From contig NZ_PYXG01000001.1 in assembly GCF_003043945.1 (NCBI RefSeq), forward strand, positions 1,776,001 through 1,840,000: DNA of 64,000 nucleotides, written 5' to 3'. This DNA is from Prevotella sp. oral taxon 376 (GTDB lineage Bacteria > Bacteroidota > Bacteroidia > Bacteroidales > Bacteroidaceae). Made by a program: the position numbers and the translations under genes. Each line of letters starts with the position of its first letter. The stretch's first letter is position 1. Of the stretch, positions 36,322-45,300 are shown one piece after another. Below the pieces are notes generated by a model, which saw only the letters and a list, made by a program, of their open reading frames with translations, was not told the DNA's origin and searched no databases.

Positions 36322-37617
36322 ATGAAAAGGATATTTTTTTGTGCTGCATTGCTGGCAGTATCTTCTTTGAATGTGCTTGCTCAGAGCGGTACTAACTCGC
36401 CATATAGTCAGTTTGGACTGGGTGTCCTCTTTGATCAGGCAAGTGGTTTTAATCGTGGTATGAATGGATTAGGATTGGGTTTCCATGAGCATAACCAGAT
36501 TAATTATTTGAATCCGGCATCATATTCTGCGATCGACTCTTTGTCGTTTATCTTTGATATTGGAATGTCGGGGCAGATAGCTAACTTTAAAGAAGCAGGT
36601 GTTAAAAAGAATGCCCATAATGCCGATTTGGAGTATCTTGTCGCGGGCTTCCGCGTTTTCAAGCATGTGGGAATGAGCTTTGGCCTCATTCCGCTTACCA
36701 ATATCGGATATAATTATGCGAAGTCGCAGTTCGTAGGCGGTTCGCTCACGACGACTACCACCAACACTTATTCCGGTTCTGGTGGCATTCACGAAGCCTA
36801 TTTAGGTATTGGATGGGAGCCTGTCAGAGGGTTGGCCATTGGTGGAAACATCGGTTATCTGTGGGGAGATTATGAGCGCTCCTTGGTAAACAGCTATAGT
36901 GATTCTTATGCAAATACGCTTTCTAAGTATTATACAGGTGATGTCCGCAGTTACAAACTTGACCTCGGCTTTCAGTATACGGCAAGACTCTCAAAGAAAA
37001 ACTGGCTAACTCTCGGCGCCACCTATACTCTCGGGCACAAGTTGGGGGCCGACCCGCAATGTCAGGTGATATCGACTAATAAGGCTACGGCTGTTTCCGA
37101 TACGGCCACTTATGTGGTTAAAAACGGGTTGGAAATGCCGACAATGATTAGTGCCGGTTTTATGTGGAACCACAACAATCAGTGGAAAATAGGGGCAGAC
37201 TATTCCTTGCAGCAATGGGGCAAGATTGATTTCCCGGAATATAGTGTCGTGAACGAGAAGCCTCAATACACCTTGGCTCCCAATCTTTTAAAGGATCGGC
37301 ATAAGTTTACCGTTGGCGGTGAATATGTGCCCCAGGAGAACAGCCGTAATTTTTTCAAACGCATTCATTATCGCGCCGGCATCTCTTATGCCACACCTTA
37401 TATAAAGGTGAACGGCCAGGATGGCCCTAAGGAAATGGGCGTGAGTGCGGGATTCGGCATTCCTATCGTCAATGGATATAACACCCGCTCGATTTTGAAC
37501 ATCGGTGCACAGTATGTTCGTTCAGAAGCAACAGGCCTGATAAGGGAGAACACTTTCCGCATCAATGTGGGCATCACCTTCAATGAGCGCTGGTTTGCAA
37601 AGTGGAAAGTAGAATAA
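36322..37617 (+). CDS. Outer-membrane beta-barrel protein, OmpP1/FadL-like
   Basis: A 431-residue exported protein with signal peptide MKRIFFCAALLAVSSLNVLA. The mature part alternates polar and hydrophobic residues through many short strands (LGIGWEPVRGLAIGGNIGYLWGD, KLDLGFQYTARLSKKNWLTLGATY). It ends in a barrel-like strand, FNERWFAKWKVE. It starts SPYSQFGLGVLFDQ, like OmpP1/FadL relatives in Bacteroidetes. It leads a run of envelope genes (lptC-like, CorC-like, ppiD-like), an order I recall from other Bacteroidales. Ligand unknown. Confidence 0.75.
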   Translation: MKRIFFCAALLAVSSLNVLAQSGTNSPYSQFGLGVLFDQASGFNRGMNGLGLGFHEHNQINYLNPASYSAIDSLSFIFDIGMSGQIANFKEAGVKKNAHNADLEYLVAGFRVFKHVGMSFGLIPLTNIGYNYAKSQFVGGSLTTTTTNTYSGSGGIHEAYLGIGWEPVRGLAIGGNIGYLWGDYERSLVNSYSDSYANTLSKYYTGDVRSYKLDLGFQYTARLSKKNWLTLGATYTLGHKLGADPQCQVISTNKATAVSDTATYVVKNGLEMPTMISAGFMWNHNNQWKIGADYSLQQWGKIDFPEYSVVNEKPQYTLAPNLLKDRHKFTVGGEYVPQENSRNFFKRIHYRAGISYATPYIKVNGQDGPKEMGVSAGFGIPIVNGYNTRSILNIGAQYVRSEATGLIRENTFRINVGITFNERWFAKWKVE

Positions 37618-37640
37618 ACCCTAAGACATTTTCTGCGGAA

Positions 37641-38291
37641 TTGAAAAAGACAGCCCTCTCACTCATCGTGGTTACGCTCCTGTTTGCCTCTTGTCAGAAG
37701 CAGAAAGAGCATACGGCGTCAGCCATCAACCCCCAGGATTCGGTGGCTGTGATGACGAGTTACGGGGTGAACACCTTGATTTCTGATTCCGGTGTTATTA
37801 AATATCGGATAGTTACGGAGCGGTGGGAGGTCAATCAGAATCGTCAGCCCTCTCGCTGGATATTCGACAAAGGTTTGTTTCTGGAGCAGTTCGACCAGAA
37901 ATTCCATGTACAGTCTTACATACAGGCCGACACGGCATACTATTATGACCAGCAGCGCCTTTGGGAGTTGAGGGGGCGGGTTCGTATCCTTACGAAGGAC
38001 GGACTCCGGTTCTCAAGCGAGCAGCTGTATTGGGATGAGATGAAGCACGAGCTTTACTCCCATGTCTTTTCCCATCTGGTAACGCCAGAGCGGCAGTTGC
38101 AAGGCAGCTATTTCCGTAGCGACGAGAAGATGACAAGATATTATGTCTCTAACAGTAAGGGCTCATTTGAGCGTGGGGATATGCAGGGCGATAACGACAC
38201 TTTGCAGTCTGCGCCCGATTCCGCCAAGCTCAAGTTGCGTCCGCAAGCTTCTCCTCAGCCGCGTAATACCTCAATTCCTATCATGCATTGA
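37641..38291 (+). CDS. lptC: LptC-like lipoprotein for LPS export
   Basis: A lipoprotein of about 216 residues with lipobox LLFASC. The chosen start is TTG 37641, giving MKKTALSLIVVTLLFASC; GTG 37602, overlapping the upstream gene by 16 bases, is possible. The mature part has the LptC/OstA-type beta-jellyroll features: SDSGVIKYRIVTERWEV, FHVQSYIQADTAYYYDQQRLWELRG and LRFSSEQLYWDEMKHELYS. LptC bridges LPS from LptB2FG to LptA across the periplasm. The downstream CorC-like gene begins right after its stop. Confidence 0.82.
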   Translation: MKKTALSLIVVTLLFASCQKQKEHTASAINPQDSVAVMTSYGVNTLISDSGVIKYRIVTERWEVNQNRQPSRWIFDKGLFLEQFDQKFHVQSYIQADTAYYYDQQRLWELRGRVRILTKDGLRFSSEQLYWDEMKHELYSHVFSHLVTPERQLQGSYFRSDEKMTRYYVSNSKGSFERGDMQGDNDTLQSAPDSAKLKLRPQASPQPRNTSIPIMH

Positions 38292-38292
38292 C

Positions 38293-39567
38293 ATGGGTTC
38301 TGTAGATATCTCTCTTGTTATAGGCATTCTCGTTACAATGCTGTTCTCCGCCTTCTTCTCGGGGATGGAGATTGCTTTCGTATCTAGCAATCGCATGCTT
38401 GCGGAGATGGACAAGGAGAAAAACGGTCTCATCCGGAAGATACTGGCCGTATTCTATGATCATCCCAATGGCTTTGTGAGCACGATGCTCGTGGGCAACA
38501 ACATCGTGCTTGTGGTCTATGGCATCCTTTTTGCCAAGATTTTCGACACGACTCTATTTGCCGGACTTGACGCGGGGACGAGAGTTTTGTTTGATACCGT
38601 CTGCTCTACGCTCGTGATTCTCTTTACGGGAGAATTCCTTCCGAAGACCTTATTCAAGAGCAACCCTAATTCACTGCTCGATTTCTTCTCGCCAATCGCA
38701 TATTTTTTCTATATCGTTTTATGGCCAATCAGTAAATTTGCTACTTTCCTGGCCAAGTGGCTGTTGAGGCTCTTCGGCATCAAGATGGATGCGGAGAGCG
38801 ACGACGAAGGCTTCTCCAAGGTAGACTTGGATTATCTGGTGCAGTCCAGCATCGACAATGCCAGGAACGACGACGATATAGAAGACGAGGTGAAAATCTT
38901 CCAGAATGCCCTCGACTTTCCCGACTTGAAGGTCAGAGACTGTATGATACCCCGCACGGAAATCATAGCCGTAGACATGAACGAATGTGGGCTTGACGAG
39001 TTGAAGCAGAAGTTCATAGAGAGCGGACATTCAAAAATCGTGGTCTATGAAGACGACATCGACCATATTGTGGGCTATATCCATTCGTCGGAGATGTTCC
39101 ATAATGCCGGTAATTGGAAAGAGGGCATCCGCACGATGCCTTTCGTTCCCGAGACAATGGCCGCCCAGAAGTTGATGAAGACATTCCTTCAGCAGAAGAA
39201 ATCCCTTGGTGTCGTCGTCGACGAGTTCGGCGGCACCAGTGGTCTTGTTGCCTTGGAGGATATCGTGGAGGAGATCTTCGGCGACATTGAGGATGAGCAC
39301 GACAATTCCAACTACATAGCAAAGAAGCTGGACAGGGAGGGCGAGTACATCCTCTCGGCCCGTCTGGAGATAGACAAGGTGAACGAGATGTTCGACATCG
39401 ACCTTCCCGAGAGCGATGACTATATGACGATAGGAGGCCTCATTCTGCATTACTACGAAAGTTTCCCGAAACTGAACGAGGTGGTGCATATTGGCCGTTT
39501 TGATTTCAAGATACTCAAGAATACAATGACCAAAATAGAGTTGGTAAAGCTAAAAGTGAATGGCTGA
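38293..39567 (+). CDS. CNNM/CBS-domain membrane protein, CorC/HlyC type
   Basis: A 424-residue inner-membrane protein. The N-terminal DUF21/CNNM domain has helices at about 5-27, 60-83, 95-115 and 130-150 (FFSGMEIAFVSSNR, MLVGNNIVLVVYG). Two CBS domains follow (from RDCMIPRTEIIAVD to VVVDEFGGTSGLVALEDIVEEIFG), then the CorC_HlyC domain. Such proteins are linked to Mg or Co efflux; GldE of gliding bacteria is a relative. ATG 38293 starts 1 base after the lptC stop. Confidence 0.88.
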   Translation: MGSVDISLVIGILVTMLFSAFFSGMEIAFVSSNRMLAEMDKEKNGLIRKILAVFYDHPNGFVSTMLVGNNIVLVVYGILFAKIFDTTLFAGLDAGTRVLFDTVCSTLVILFTGEFLPKTLFKSNPNSLLDFFSPIAYFFYIVLWPISKFATFLAKWLLRLFGIKMDAESDDEGFSKVDLDYLVQSSIDNARNDDDIEDEVKIFQNALDFPDLKVRDCMIPRTEIIAVDMNECGLDELKQKFIESGHSKIVVYEDDIDHIVGYIHSSEMFHNAGNWKEGIRTMPFVPETMAAQKLMKTFLQQKKSLGVVVDEFGGTSGLVALEDIVEEIFGDIEDEHDNSNYIAKKLDREGEYILSARLEIDKVNEMFDIDLPESDDYMTIGGLILHYYESFPKLNEVVHIGRFDFKILKNTMTKIELVKLKVNG

Positions 39568-39613
39568 TATCAAATTTTTGCCGAAAAATTCGCTTGTTTA
39601 CTATCTTTTTGGT

Positions 39614-39621
39614 ATCTTTGT
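39614..39621 (+). promoter_or_regulatory. -7 box (TATCTTTG) for ppiD-like gene
   Basis: Exact TAnnTTTG match, 55 bases before ATG 39677, so this gene also has its own promoter. Confidence 0.55.
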
Positions 39622-39676
39622 GGGCATTTCAAAATGTAATATAGGTAAATAATAATTAAAAATAAAATAGATAATA

Positions 39677-41818
39677 ATGGCAGCATTAGGAAAGATTAGA
39701 AAAAGAGGCGTGATTCTTGCCAGCATCATTGGTTTCGGCCTCTTTGCCTTCATTGCTGAAGAGTTGTTCCGTTCTTGCGACGCGACGAAGAATGAACAAC
39801 GCCAGCAGGTAGGCCGGGTGTTAGGCGAGAAAATCAATGTGCAGGAATTCCAGGCACTCATGGAAGAGTATCAGGAAGTGATCAAGATGCAACAAGGTGC
39901 CGGCAACCTGAACGACGAGCAGATGAATCAGGTGAAAGACATGGTCTGGAACACCTATGTGCAGACCAAATTGGTGGAGAACGAGGCTGAGAAGCTTGGC
40001 CTGACCGTAACCGACGAGGAGATGCAGAACATCATGCGGATGGGCATCGACCCCATGCTCCAGCAGACTCCGTTCGTAAACAGGCAGACGGGACGCTTCG
40101 ATGTAAACGCCCTTCAGAAGTTCCTTGCGGACTACAAGGCACAGCAGGCTGCACCCACACAGGTAGCTGAACAGTATAATACGCTCTATAAGTATTGGAC
40201 TTTCATAGAGAAGACCCTCCGTCAGCAGACCCTTGCGCAGAAATATCAGAGTCTGTTGGCTCACTGTCTGCTTTCAAATCCCGTGGAAGCCAAGGCCTCC
40301 TTCGAGGAAGAGAACCAAGAGGCACAGATTCAGCTTGCCTCCCTTGCTTATTCGAGCATCGATGACAGCAAGGTGAAAATAGAGAGTTCCGACTTGAAAA
40401 ACAAGTATGCCGAGATGAAGGCACGCTTCCAGCAGTATGTGGAGAGCCGTGATGTGAAGTATGTAGACATAGAGGTAACTCCCTCGCAGGCCGACCGCGC
40501 CGCCCTCAACAAGCAGTTTGCCGAATACCATACGCAGCTTGCCGCAGCGGCCGATCCTACAGATGTGGTTCGTAAGAGCGCTTCCCTGGTTCAATACCTG
40601 GGCATTCCCCAGACCCGGGAGGCTTTCCCGATGGACATTGCAGCCAAGCTCGACTCTATGGCAGTAGGCCAGGTTTCCGCTCCGACAGAGAATGAGCGGG
40701 ACAACACGATGAACCTAATCAAGCTCGTTGCCAAGCAGCAGATGCCCGATTCCATCCAGTATCGCCAGATTCAGGTGGGAGGTGAGACCGCCGAGGCTGC
40801 CCACAAGACCGCAGACTCCATCTATACAGCCCTTGCGGGCGGTGCCGATTTCGAGGCTTTGGCCAAGAAATACGGGCAGACAGGAGCCAAGACCTGGATT
40901 ACATCAGCCCAGTATCAGGGCGCTCCTTCTCTGGATGCAGACACCAAGAACTATCTCTCTGCCCTTACCACGGCAGGCGTGAACGAGACCAAGAACATTG
41001 TCCTGACCCAGGGCAACATCATTTTCCAAGTGCTCGACCGCAAGGCAATGGTTACAAAATACACCGCGGCCGTCATCAAGAAAGACATAGAATTCTCAAA
41101 GGACACATATAGTGCCGCTTACAACAAGTTCAGCTCCTTCGTGAGTGCCAACCAGACAGCGGAGTCGATAGAAAAGAATGCTGCCAAGGCTGGCTATATG
41201 GTGCGGGAGGCCAACGATGTTACCACGGCGCAGCATTACCTTGCGAACATCCACGCTACCCGTGATGTGTTGAAGTGGCTGTTTGAAGCCGGCGAGGGCG
41301 AAGTGTCTCAGATGTATGAGTGCGGCGACAACAACCATCTGCTCGTGGCCATCTGTTCGCGGATTCATCCTGCCGGCTATCGCACTTTGGCTGATGCCCA
41401 GGTTCGCGAGATGGTAAGGGCGGAAGTGCTGAAAGACAAGAAAGCCGATCAGTTGGCTGCCAAATTGGACGGCGTAAGCTCCGTTGCGGCTGCCAAGGCA
41501 AAGGGCGCCAAGGTGTCGACCGTTAACCAGATTACCTTCTCTGCCCCTGTATTCGTGATGGAGACGGGTGCCAGCGAGCCAGCTTTGAGCGGCGCCGTTG
41601 CGGCTACTGCCAAGGGTAAGTTCTCCAAGAATCCCGTCAAGGGAAATGCCGGAGTCTATGTCTTCCAGGTTACGGGCAGGACACAGCGTCCGGGCAAGTT
41701 GGATGTCAAGGCTCAGGAAGCCAAGCTCCGCCAGAAGGCCATGCAATATGCGGGCAACTTCATGAACGAGCTTTACCAGAATGCCAAGGTCGTAGACAAC
41801 AGATACCTCTTCTTCTAA
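39677..41818 (+). CDS. PpiD-like periplasmic peptidyl-prolyl isomerase
   Basis: A 713-residue membrane-anchored chaperone. After a short cytoplasmic end (MAALGKIRKRG), one helix (about 12-30) anchors it. A SurA-N-like chaperone domain follows (VGRVLGEKINVQEFQALMEEYQ). A parvulin-type PPIase domain lies at about 355-460 (IQYRQIQVGGETAEAAHKTADSI, FEALAKKYGQTGAKT), and a long C-terminal part follows. It assists folding of outer-membrane and secreted proteins as they leave the Sec channel. It is the last gene of the envelope run and is followed by a strong terminator. Confidence 0.88.
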   Translation: MAALGKIRKRGVILASIIGFGLFAFIAEELFRSCDATKNEQRQQVGRVLGEKINVQEFQALMEEYQEVIKMQQGAGNLNDEQMNQVKDMVWNTYVQTKLVENEAEKLGLTVTDEEMQNIMRMGIDPMLQQTPFVNRQTGRFDVNALQKFLADYKAQQAAPTQVAEQYNTLYKYWTFIEKTLRQQTLAQKYQSLLAHCLLSNPVEAKASFEEENQEAQIQLASLAYSSIDDSKVKIESSDLKNKYAEMKARFQQYVESRDVKYVDIEVTPSQADRAALNKQFAEYHTQLAAAADPTDVVRKSASLVQYLGIPQTREAFPMDIAAKLDSMAVGQVSAPTENERDNTMNLIKLVAKQQMPDSIQYRQIQVGGETAEAAHKTADSIYTALAGGADFEALAKKYGQTGAKTWITSAQYQGAPSLDADTKNYLSALTTAGVNETKNIVLTQGNIIFQVLDRKAMVTKYTAAVIKKDIEFSKDTYSAAYNKFSSFVSANQTAESIEKNAAKAGYMVREANDVTTAQHYLANIHATRDVLKWLFEAGEGEVSQMYECGDNNHLLVAICSRIHPAGYRTLADAQVREMVRAEVLKDKKADQLAAKLDGVSSVAAAKAKGAKVSTVNQITFSAPVFVMETGASEPALSGAVAATAKGKFSKNPVKGNAGVYVFQVTGRTQRPGKLDVKAQEAKLRQKAMQYAGNFMNELYQNAKVVDNRYLFF

Positions 41819-41841
41819 TCAGAGGCACGCGATATATCAGA

Positions 41842-41880
41842 GAGTCCCAATGTCCGTTTCGGATGTTGGGACTCTTTTTT
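41842..41880 (+). terminator. Terminator after ppiD-like gene
   Basis: A 14-bp stem, with wobble pairs inside (GAGTCCCAA...TTGGGACTC), closes a 5-base loop and is followed by TTTTTT. Confidence 0.85.
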
Positions 41881-41911
41881 GCCTCGGGCGCCGGAGGTGG
41901 TTCCGGGCGTT

Positions 41912-41977
41912 ACGAATTCGCCGATTTCGTCGGACGATCTCGCCGATTTTGTCGTACGATTTCGCCGATTTTGTCAT
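41912..41977. repeat. 22-bp-period array, CGCCGATTT family (3 units)
   Basis: Three units start at 41912, 41934 and 41956, an exact 22-bp step. Each reads ACGAnnTCGCCGATTTYGTC plus two variable bases. It lies between two terminators of convergent genes. The same family occurs at 51701 and 60715. Confidence 0.85.
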
Positions 41978-42057
41978 CTTGCCGATAGCTTCCCATCCTC
42001 CGGTTCCCTGCGGTGGGTGGGACGACAGGGCGTCGTCTCTCGTGATATGACATGAAA

Positions 42058-42083
42058 AAGAGTTGCCTCCGGGGGCAACTCTT
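42058..42083 (-). terminator. Terminator for acidic-tail gene
   Basis: A 10-bp stem (AAGAGTTGCC / GGCAACTCTT), followed on the minus strand by TTTTC, 48 bases after the stop at 42131. Confidence 0.7.
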
Positions 42084-42130
42084 ATGATGTGGGATGGTTT
42101 TTCTTGTTTCCCGACGCGGCCTCCGGCAGG

Positions 42131-42949
42131 CTAATACACGCCGTCGTCCTCACTGATATCTTCCGCCTCGAGGCTCAGATCGTCGGGGTCGGCGTCGAAG
42201 GTCGTGCGATAGCTTTCCTCCGTGAACTTGTCCTCGTCGAAGGCATCCTCGTCGTCCTCGTCCAAAATCTCTCTCTCTTCGATGTCTTCCTCTTCTCCCT
42301 CTTCAAGGTCGCTGCTGCCGCTCTTGCGTCGCTTTTCCTCCTCCAGTTCCGATTCCGGCCTGAAGCGCAGCTTCTCTATCTCGGGCTTTGCCTTGGCGAA
42401 GATGGCCTCCACCCATGTTCCCTTGGGGATTTCCAAGACCTCAAAGCCGTCGGCGACTTTCTTTTCATACATTCCTCCCACTTTGTGCAGGCGCTCCTGG
42501 GGCAAGGTAGTGGTGCTGATGTCGAAGCCTTTCTCAATGATGTCCTTGATGTTCTGCGGCAGCGATTCCCATCCGCTGCCGAAGTTTCGGTCGAGCACCT
42601 CTATCAGCTTGGCTGCCGAGATGTGGTGGATGTTTTCGTAGGTAAGGTCGGTAACGCGCGTGATGGGGCGCTTCTTGATGGCCCATTTCACCTTTGTGCT
42701 GTCATCCATGCGTACATTCCCAATCTTGAATCCCCGCTCCTCATATTTCTTCAGCACTCCGGGCTTGTCGATTTTGATTTCTTCTATCTCAAAAGCGCTG
42801 CGTATGATATCGGTATAGCGGCGGATATTATCCCTGAAGTCGGCCTCCTTGTCTCCGGCTTCCCATAGGCGGAAGATGTCGTTTTCCTGAAGATCCCAGA
42901 CATTGCTCTTGTTTAGTGTCTTAATTGTTATAGCCTTTTTATCTTTCAT
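42131..42949 (-). CDS. Conserved-looking protein with strongly acidic C-terminal tail
   Basis: A 272-residue cytoplasmic protein I cannot assign to a family. The first 195 residues are mixed alpha/beta (ITIKTLNKSNVWDLQENDIF, DIIEKGFDISTTTLPQERLH, EVLEIPKGTWVEAIFAKAKP). From about 200 on, runs of Glu, Asp and Ser dominate (DLEEGEEEDIEEREILDEDD), probably disordered. The tail resembles acidic tails of RNA-polymerase delta-like or histone-chaperone-like proteins, but no homology is claimed. It has a promoter and terminator of its own and is divergent from rarA. Confidence 0.7.
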   Translation of the reverse strand: MKDKKAITIKTLNKSNVWDLQENDIFRLWEAGDKEADFRDNIRRYTDIIRSAFEIEEIKIDKPGVLKKYEERGFKIGNVRMDDSTKVKWAIKKRPITRVTDLTYENIHHISAAKLIEVLDRNFGSGWESLPQNIKDIIEKGFDISTTTLPQERLHKVGGMYEKKVADGFEVLEIPKGTWVEAIFAKAKPEIEKLRFRPESELEEEKRRKSGSSDLEEGEEEDIEEREILDEDDEDAFDEDKFTEESYRTTFDADPDDLSLEAEDISEDDGVY

Positions 42950-42968
42950 CAATGATTCAATTTTGCTG

Positions 42969-42976
42969 CAAATGTA
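42969..42976 (-). promoter_or_regulatory. -7 box (TACATTTG) for acidic-tail gene
   Basis: Exact TAnnTTTG match on the minus strand, 19 bases before ATG 42949. Confidence 0.55.
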
Positions 42977-43040
42977 AGTACTTAATTCTTAATTCGCAAA
43001 CTTTTAATGGAAAAAAATCACCCGTTTCTTATCTTTTTCG

Positions 43041-43048
43041 TAACTTTG
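43041..43048 (+). promoter_or_regulatory. -7 box (TAACTTTG) for rarA operon
   Basis: Ends 6 bases before ATG 43055 and lies inside the longer frame starting at 43007, which decides the start. The mRNA would be nearly leaderless. Confidence 0.65.
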
Positions 43049-43054
43049 CGGGTA

Positions 43055-44329
43055 ATGAGTGAGCCATTAGCCGAGCGAATGAGACCCCGCACGCTGGATG
43101 ACTATGTGGGTCAGAAGCATCTGGTAGGTAAGGATGCGGTGCTGCGCAAGATGATAGACGCAGGCCGTATAGCTTCGTTTATCCTCTGGGGACCACCCGG
43201 AGTGGGGAAGACCACATTGGCCCAGATCATAGCAAACAAGCTCGAAACGCCGTTCTATACGCTGTCTGCCGTAACCAGCGGAGTGAAGGATGTGCGCGAT
43301 GTCATTGAGCGGGCGAAGAATGGCAAGTTCTTCAATCGTGTTTCGCCGATTCTCTTCATCGATGAGATCCATCGTTTCTCGAAGTCGCAGCAGGACTCTC
43401 TGCTGGGCGCCGTAGAGCGTGGCGTCGTAACCCTTATCGGCGCTACCACGGAGAATCCCTCGTTTGAGGTCATCCGGCCGTTGCTTTCCCGCTGCCAGCT
43501 CTATGTCTTGAAGCCGCTGGAGAAAGACGACCTGCTCCAGTTGTTGGAGCGAGCCATCACCCAAGATGGTGAGCTGAAACGAAAGCGCGTCGTGCTGGAG
43601 GAAACCGGAGCCATGCTTCGCTATAGCGGGGGCGATGCCCGCAAGTTGCTCAATATTCTGGAACTGGTGGTGGATGCTGCCGACAGCGACGAGGTGGTAA
43701 TTACCGACGGACTGGTGGAGAGGCAGCTCCAGCAGAATCCGTTGGCCTACGACAAGGACGGCGAGATGCACTATGACATCATTTCGGCCTTCATCAAGTC
43801 TATCCGGGGAAGCGACCCCGATGCCGCTCTCTATTGGATGGCACGCATGATAGAGGGGGGAGAAGACCCGCAGTTTATTGCCCGCCGACTGGTGATAAGC
43901 GCCGCGGAGGATATCGGCTTGGCCAACCCGAACGCCCTGCTGATGGCCAATGCCGCCTTCGACGCCGTGATGAAGATAGGCTGGCCGGAAGGGCGCATTC
44001 CCCTTGCGGAGGCCGCGGTTTATCTGGCCTCCAGCCCCAAAAGCAACTCGGCCTATATGGGAATAGCCTCCGCGACCGATTTGGTGCGGAAGACGGGCAA
44101 CCTACCCGTGCCCCTGCACCTGCGCAACGCTCCCACCAAGCTGATGGAGCAACTGGGATACCATGACGGATATAAGTATGTGCACGACTTCCCGGAGAAC
44201 TTCACGGAACAGCAATACCTGCCGGAAGCCCTTAAGGGTGAGCGTCTCTGGCATGCCCAGCACTCGCCTTCTGAAGAGAAACTCTATCAGCAGATGTTGC
44301 GCTGTTGGAAAGACAGATATAAAGATTAA
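43055..44329 (+). CDS. rarA: Replication-associated recombination ATPase RarA/MgsA
   Basis: A 424-residue AAA+ ATPase of the RarA/WRNIP1 family, acting at stalled replication forks. It starts MSEPLAERMRPRTLDDYVGQ. It carries Walker A GPPGVGKT (46-53), Walker B ILFIDEIHRFSKSQQD, sensor 1 IGATTENPSFEV and the C-terminal tetramerisation domain (SAEDIGLANPNAL, AYMGIASATD). The start is ATG 43055 because the promoter box covers the earlier ATG frame. The next gene follows by 12 bases. Confidence 0.94.
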   Translation: MSEPLAERMRPRTLDDYVGQKHLVGKDAVLRKMIDAGRIASFILWGPPGVGKTTLAQIIANKLETPFYTLSAVTSGVKDVRDVIERAKNGKFFNRVSPILFIDEIHRFSKSQQDSLLGAVERGVVTLIGATTENPSFEVIRPLLSRCQLYVLKPLEKDDLLQLLERAITQDGELKRKRVVLEETGAMLRYSGGDARKLLNILELVVDAADSDEVVITDGLVERQLQQNPLAYDKDGEMHYDIISAFIKSIRGSDPDAALYWMARMIEGGEDPQFIARRLVISAAEDIGLANPNALLMANAAFDAVMKIGWPEGRIPLAEAAVYLASSPKSNSAYMGIASATDLVRKTGNLPVPLHLRNAPTKLMEQLGYHDGYKYVHDFPENFTEQQYLPEALKGERLWHAQHSPSEEKLYQQMLRCWKDRYKD

Positions 44330-44341
44330 GGAGAAAAGAAA

Positions 44342-45298
44342 ATGAAGATTGTAGTTTTAGATGGTTATTCAGTCAATCCCGGTGATCTTTCGTGGGATGG
44401 CTTGAAGGAGATGGGCGAAGTTGTGGTCTATCCCCGTACCGCGACTGATGAGATATTGGAGAGAGCCAAGGAATCAGATGTTGTCCTGACAAATAAGGTC
44501 CCGTTCCATGCGGATATGCTTTCAAAGTTGCCGAAGTTAAAAATGATAGGAGTCCTGGCTACGGGATTCAACATCATTGATACCGAGGCGGCAAGGGAGC
44601 GGGGCATCACGGTCTGCAACATTCCTGCCTACAGCACCGACAGCGTGGCCCAAATGGTGTTTGCCCACATATTGAATATAACGAACAAGGTGGACAGCTT
44701 CGCCCGTCAGAACCGTGAGGGGCGGTGGAGCCGGAATCCTGACTTCTGCTACTGGGATGCTCCCATCCATGAGTTGGCCGGCAAGACCATCGGCATCGTG
44801 GGGCTTGGGAACATCGGATGCAAGGTCGCGCGGATTGCCCGCGACTTCGGAATGGATGTCTTCGCGTATACCAGCAGGAACTCTGCCGACCTCCCGGAGG
44901 GGATACAAAAGACCACGATGGAAGGTCTCCTGGGCGTGAGCGATATTCTCACCTTGCATTGTCCGTTGACTTCGGAAACCCGTGAACTGATCAATAAAGA
45001 CAGCCTCCATCGGATGAAGCACGGGGCTATTCTGATTAATACTGGCCGTGGCCCGCTGGTCAATGAGCAGGATGTGGCCGACGCCTTGGCATCTGGTCAG
45101 TTGGGGGCGTATGGCGCAGATGTGATGTGCTCGGAGCCTCCCGCTGCCGACAATCCTTTGCTTTCGCAGCCTCATGCGTATCTTACTCCCCATGTGGCAT
45201 GGGCTACCCGTGAGGCCCGAGCTCGCCTGATGAGGATAGCGGTGGCAAATGTGAGGGCTTTCGAAGAGGGAAATCCTCAGAATGTAGTCAACGGATAG
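44342..45298 (+). CDS. D-isomer 2-hydroxyacid dehydrogenase, glycerate-dehydrogenase-like
   Basis: A 318-residue NAD-dependent dehydrogenase. The nucleotide-binding motif is GIVGLGNIGCKVA. Catalytic residues are Arg in NTGRGPLVNE, Glu in VMCSEPP and His in YLTPHVAWAT. The closest named group is glycerate dehydrogenase/hydroxypyruvate reductase (HprA). Substrate cannot be fixed by reading. It lies between rarA and the TRIC gene, 2 bases before the latter. Confidence 0.87.
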   Translation: MKIVVLDGYSVNPGDLSWDGLKEMGEVVVYPRTATDEILERAKESDVVLTNKVPFHADMLSKLPKLKMIGVLATGFNIIDTEAARERGITVCNIPAYSTDSVAQMVFAHILNITNKVDSFARQNREGRWSRNPDFCYWDAPIHELAGKTIGIVGLGNIGCKVARIARDFGMDVFAYTSRNSADLPEGIQKTTMEGLLGVSDILTLHCPLTSETRELINKDSLHRMKHGAILINTGRGPLVNEQDVADALASGQLGAYGADVMCSEPPAADNPLLSQPHAYLTPHVAWATREARARLMRIAVANVRAFEEGNPQNVVNG

Positions 45299-45300
45299 CC

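Noticed and set aside
43007..43054. Upstream ATG of rarA
   Set aside because: The TAACTTTG promoter box at 43041-43048 lies downstream of it, so it would not be transcribed.
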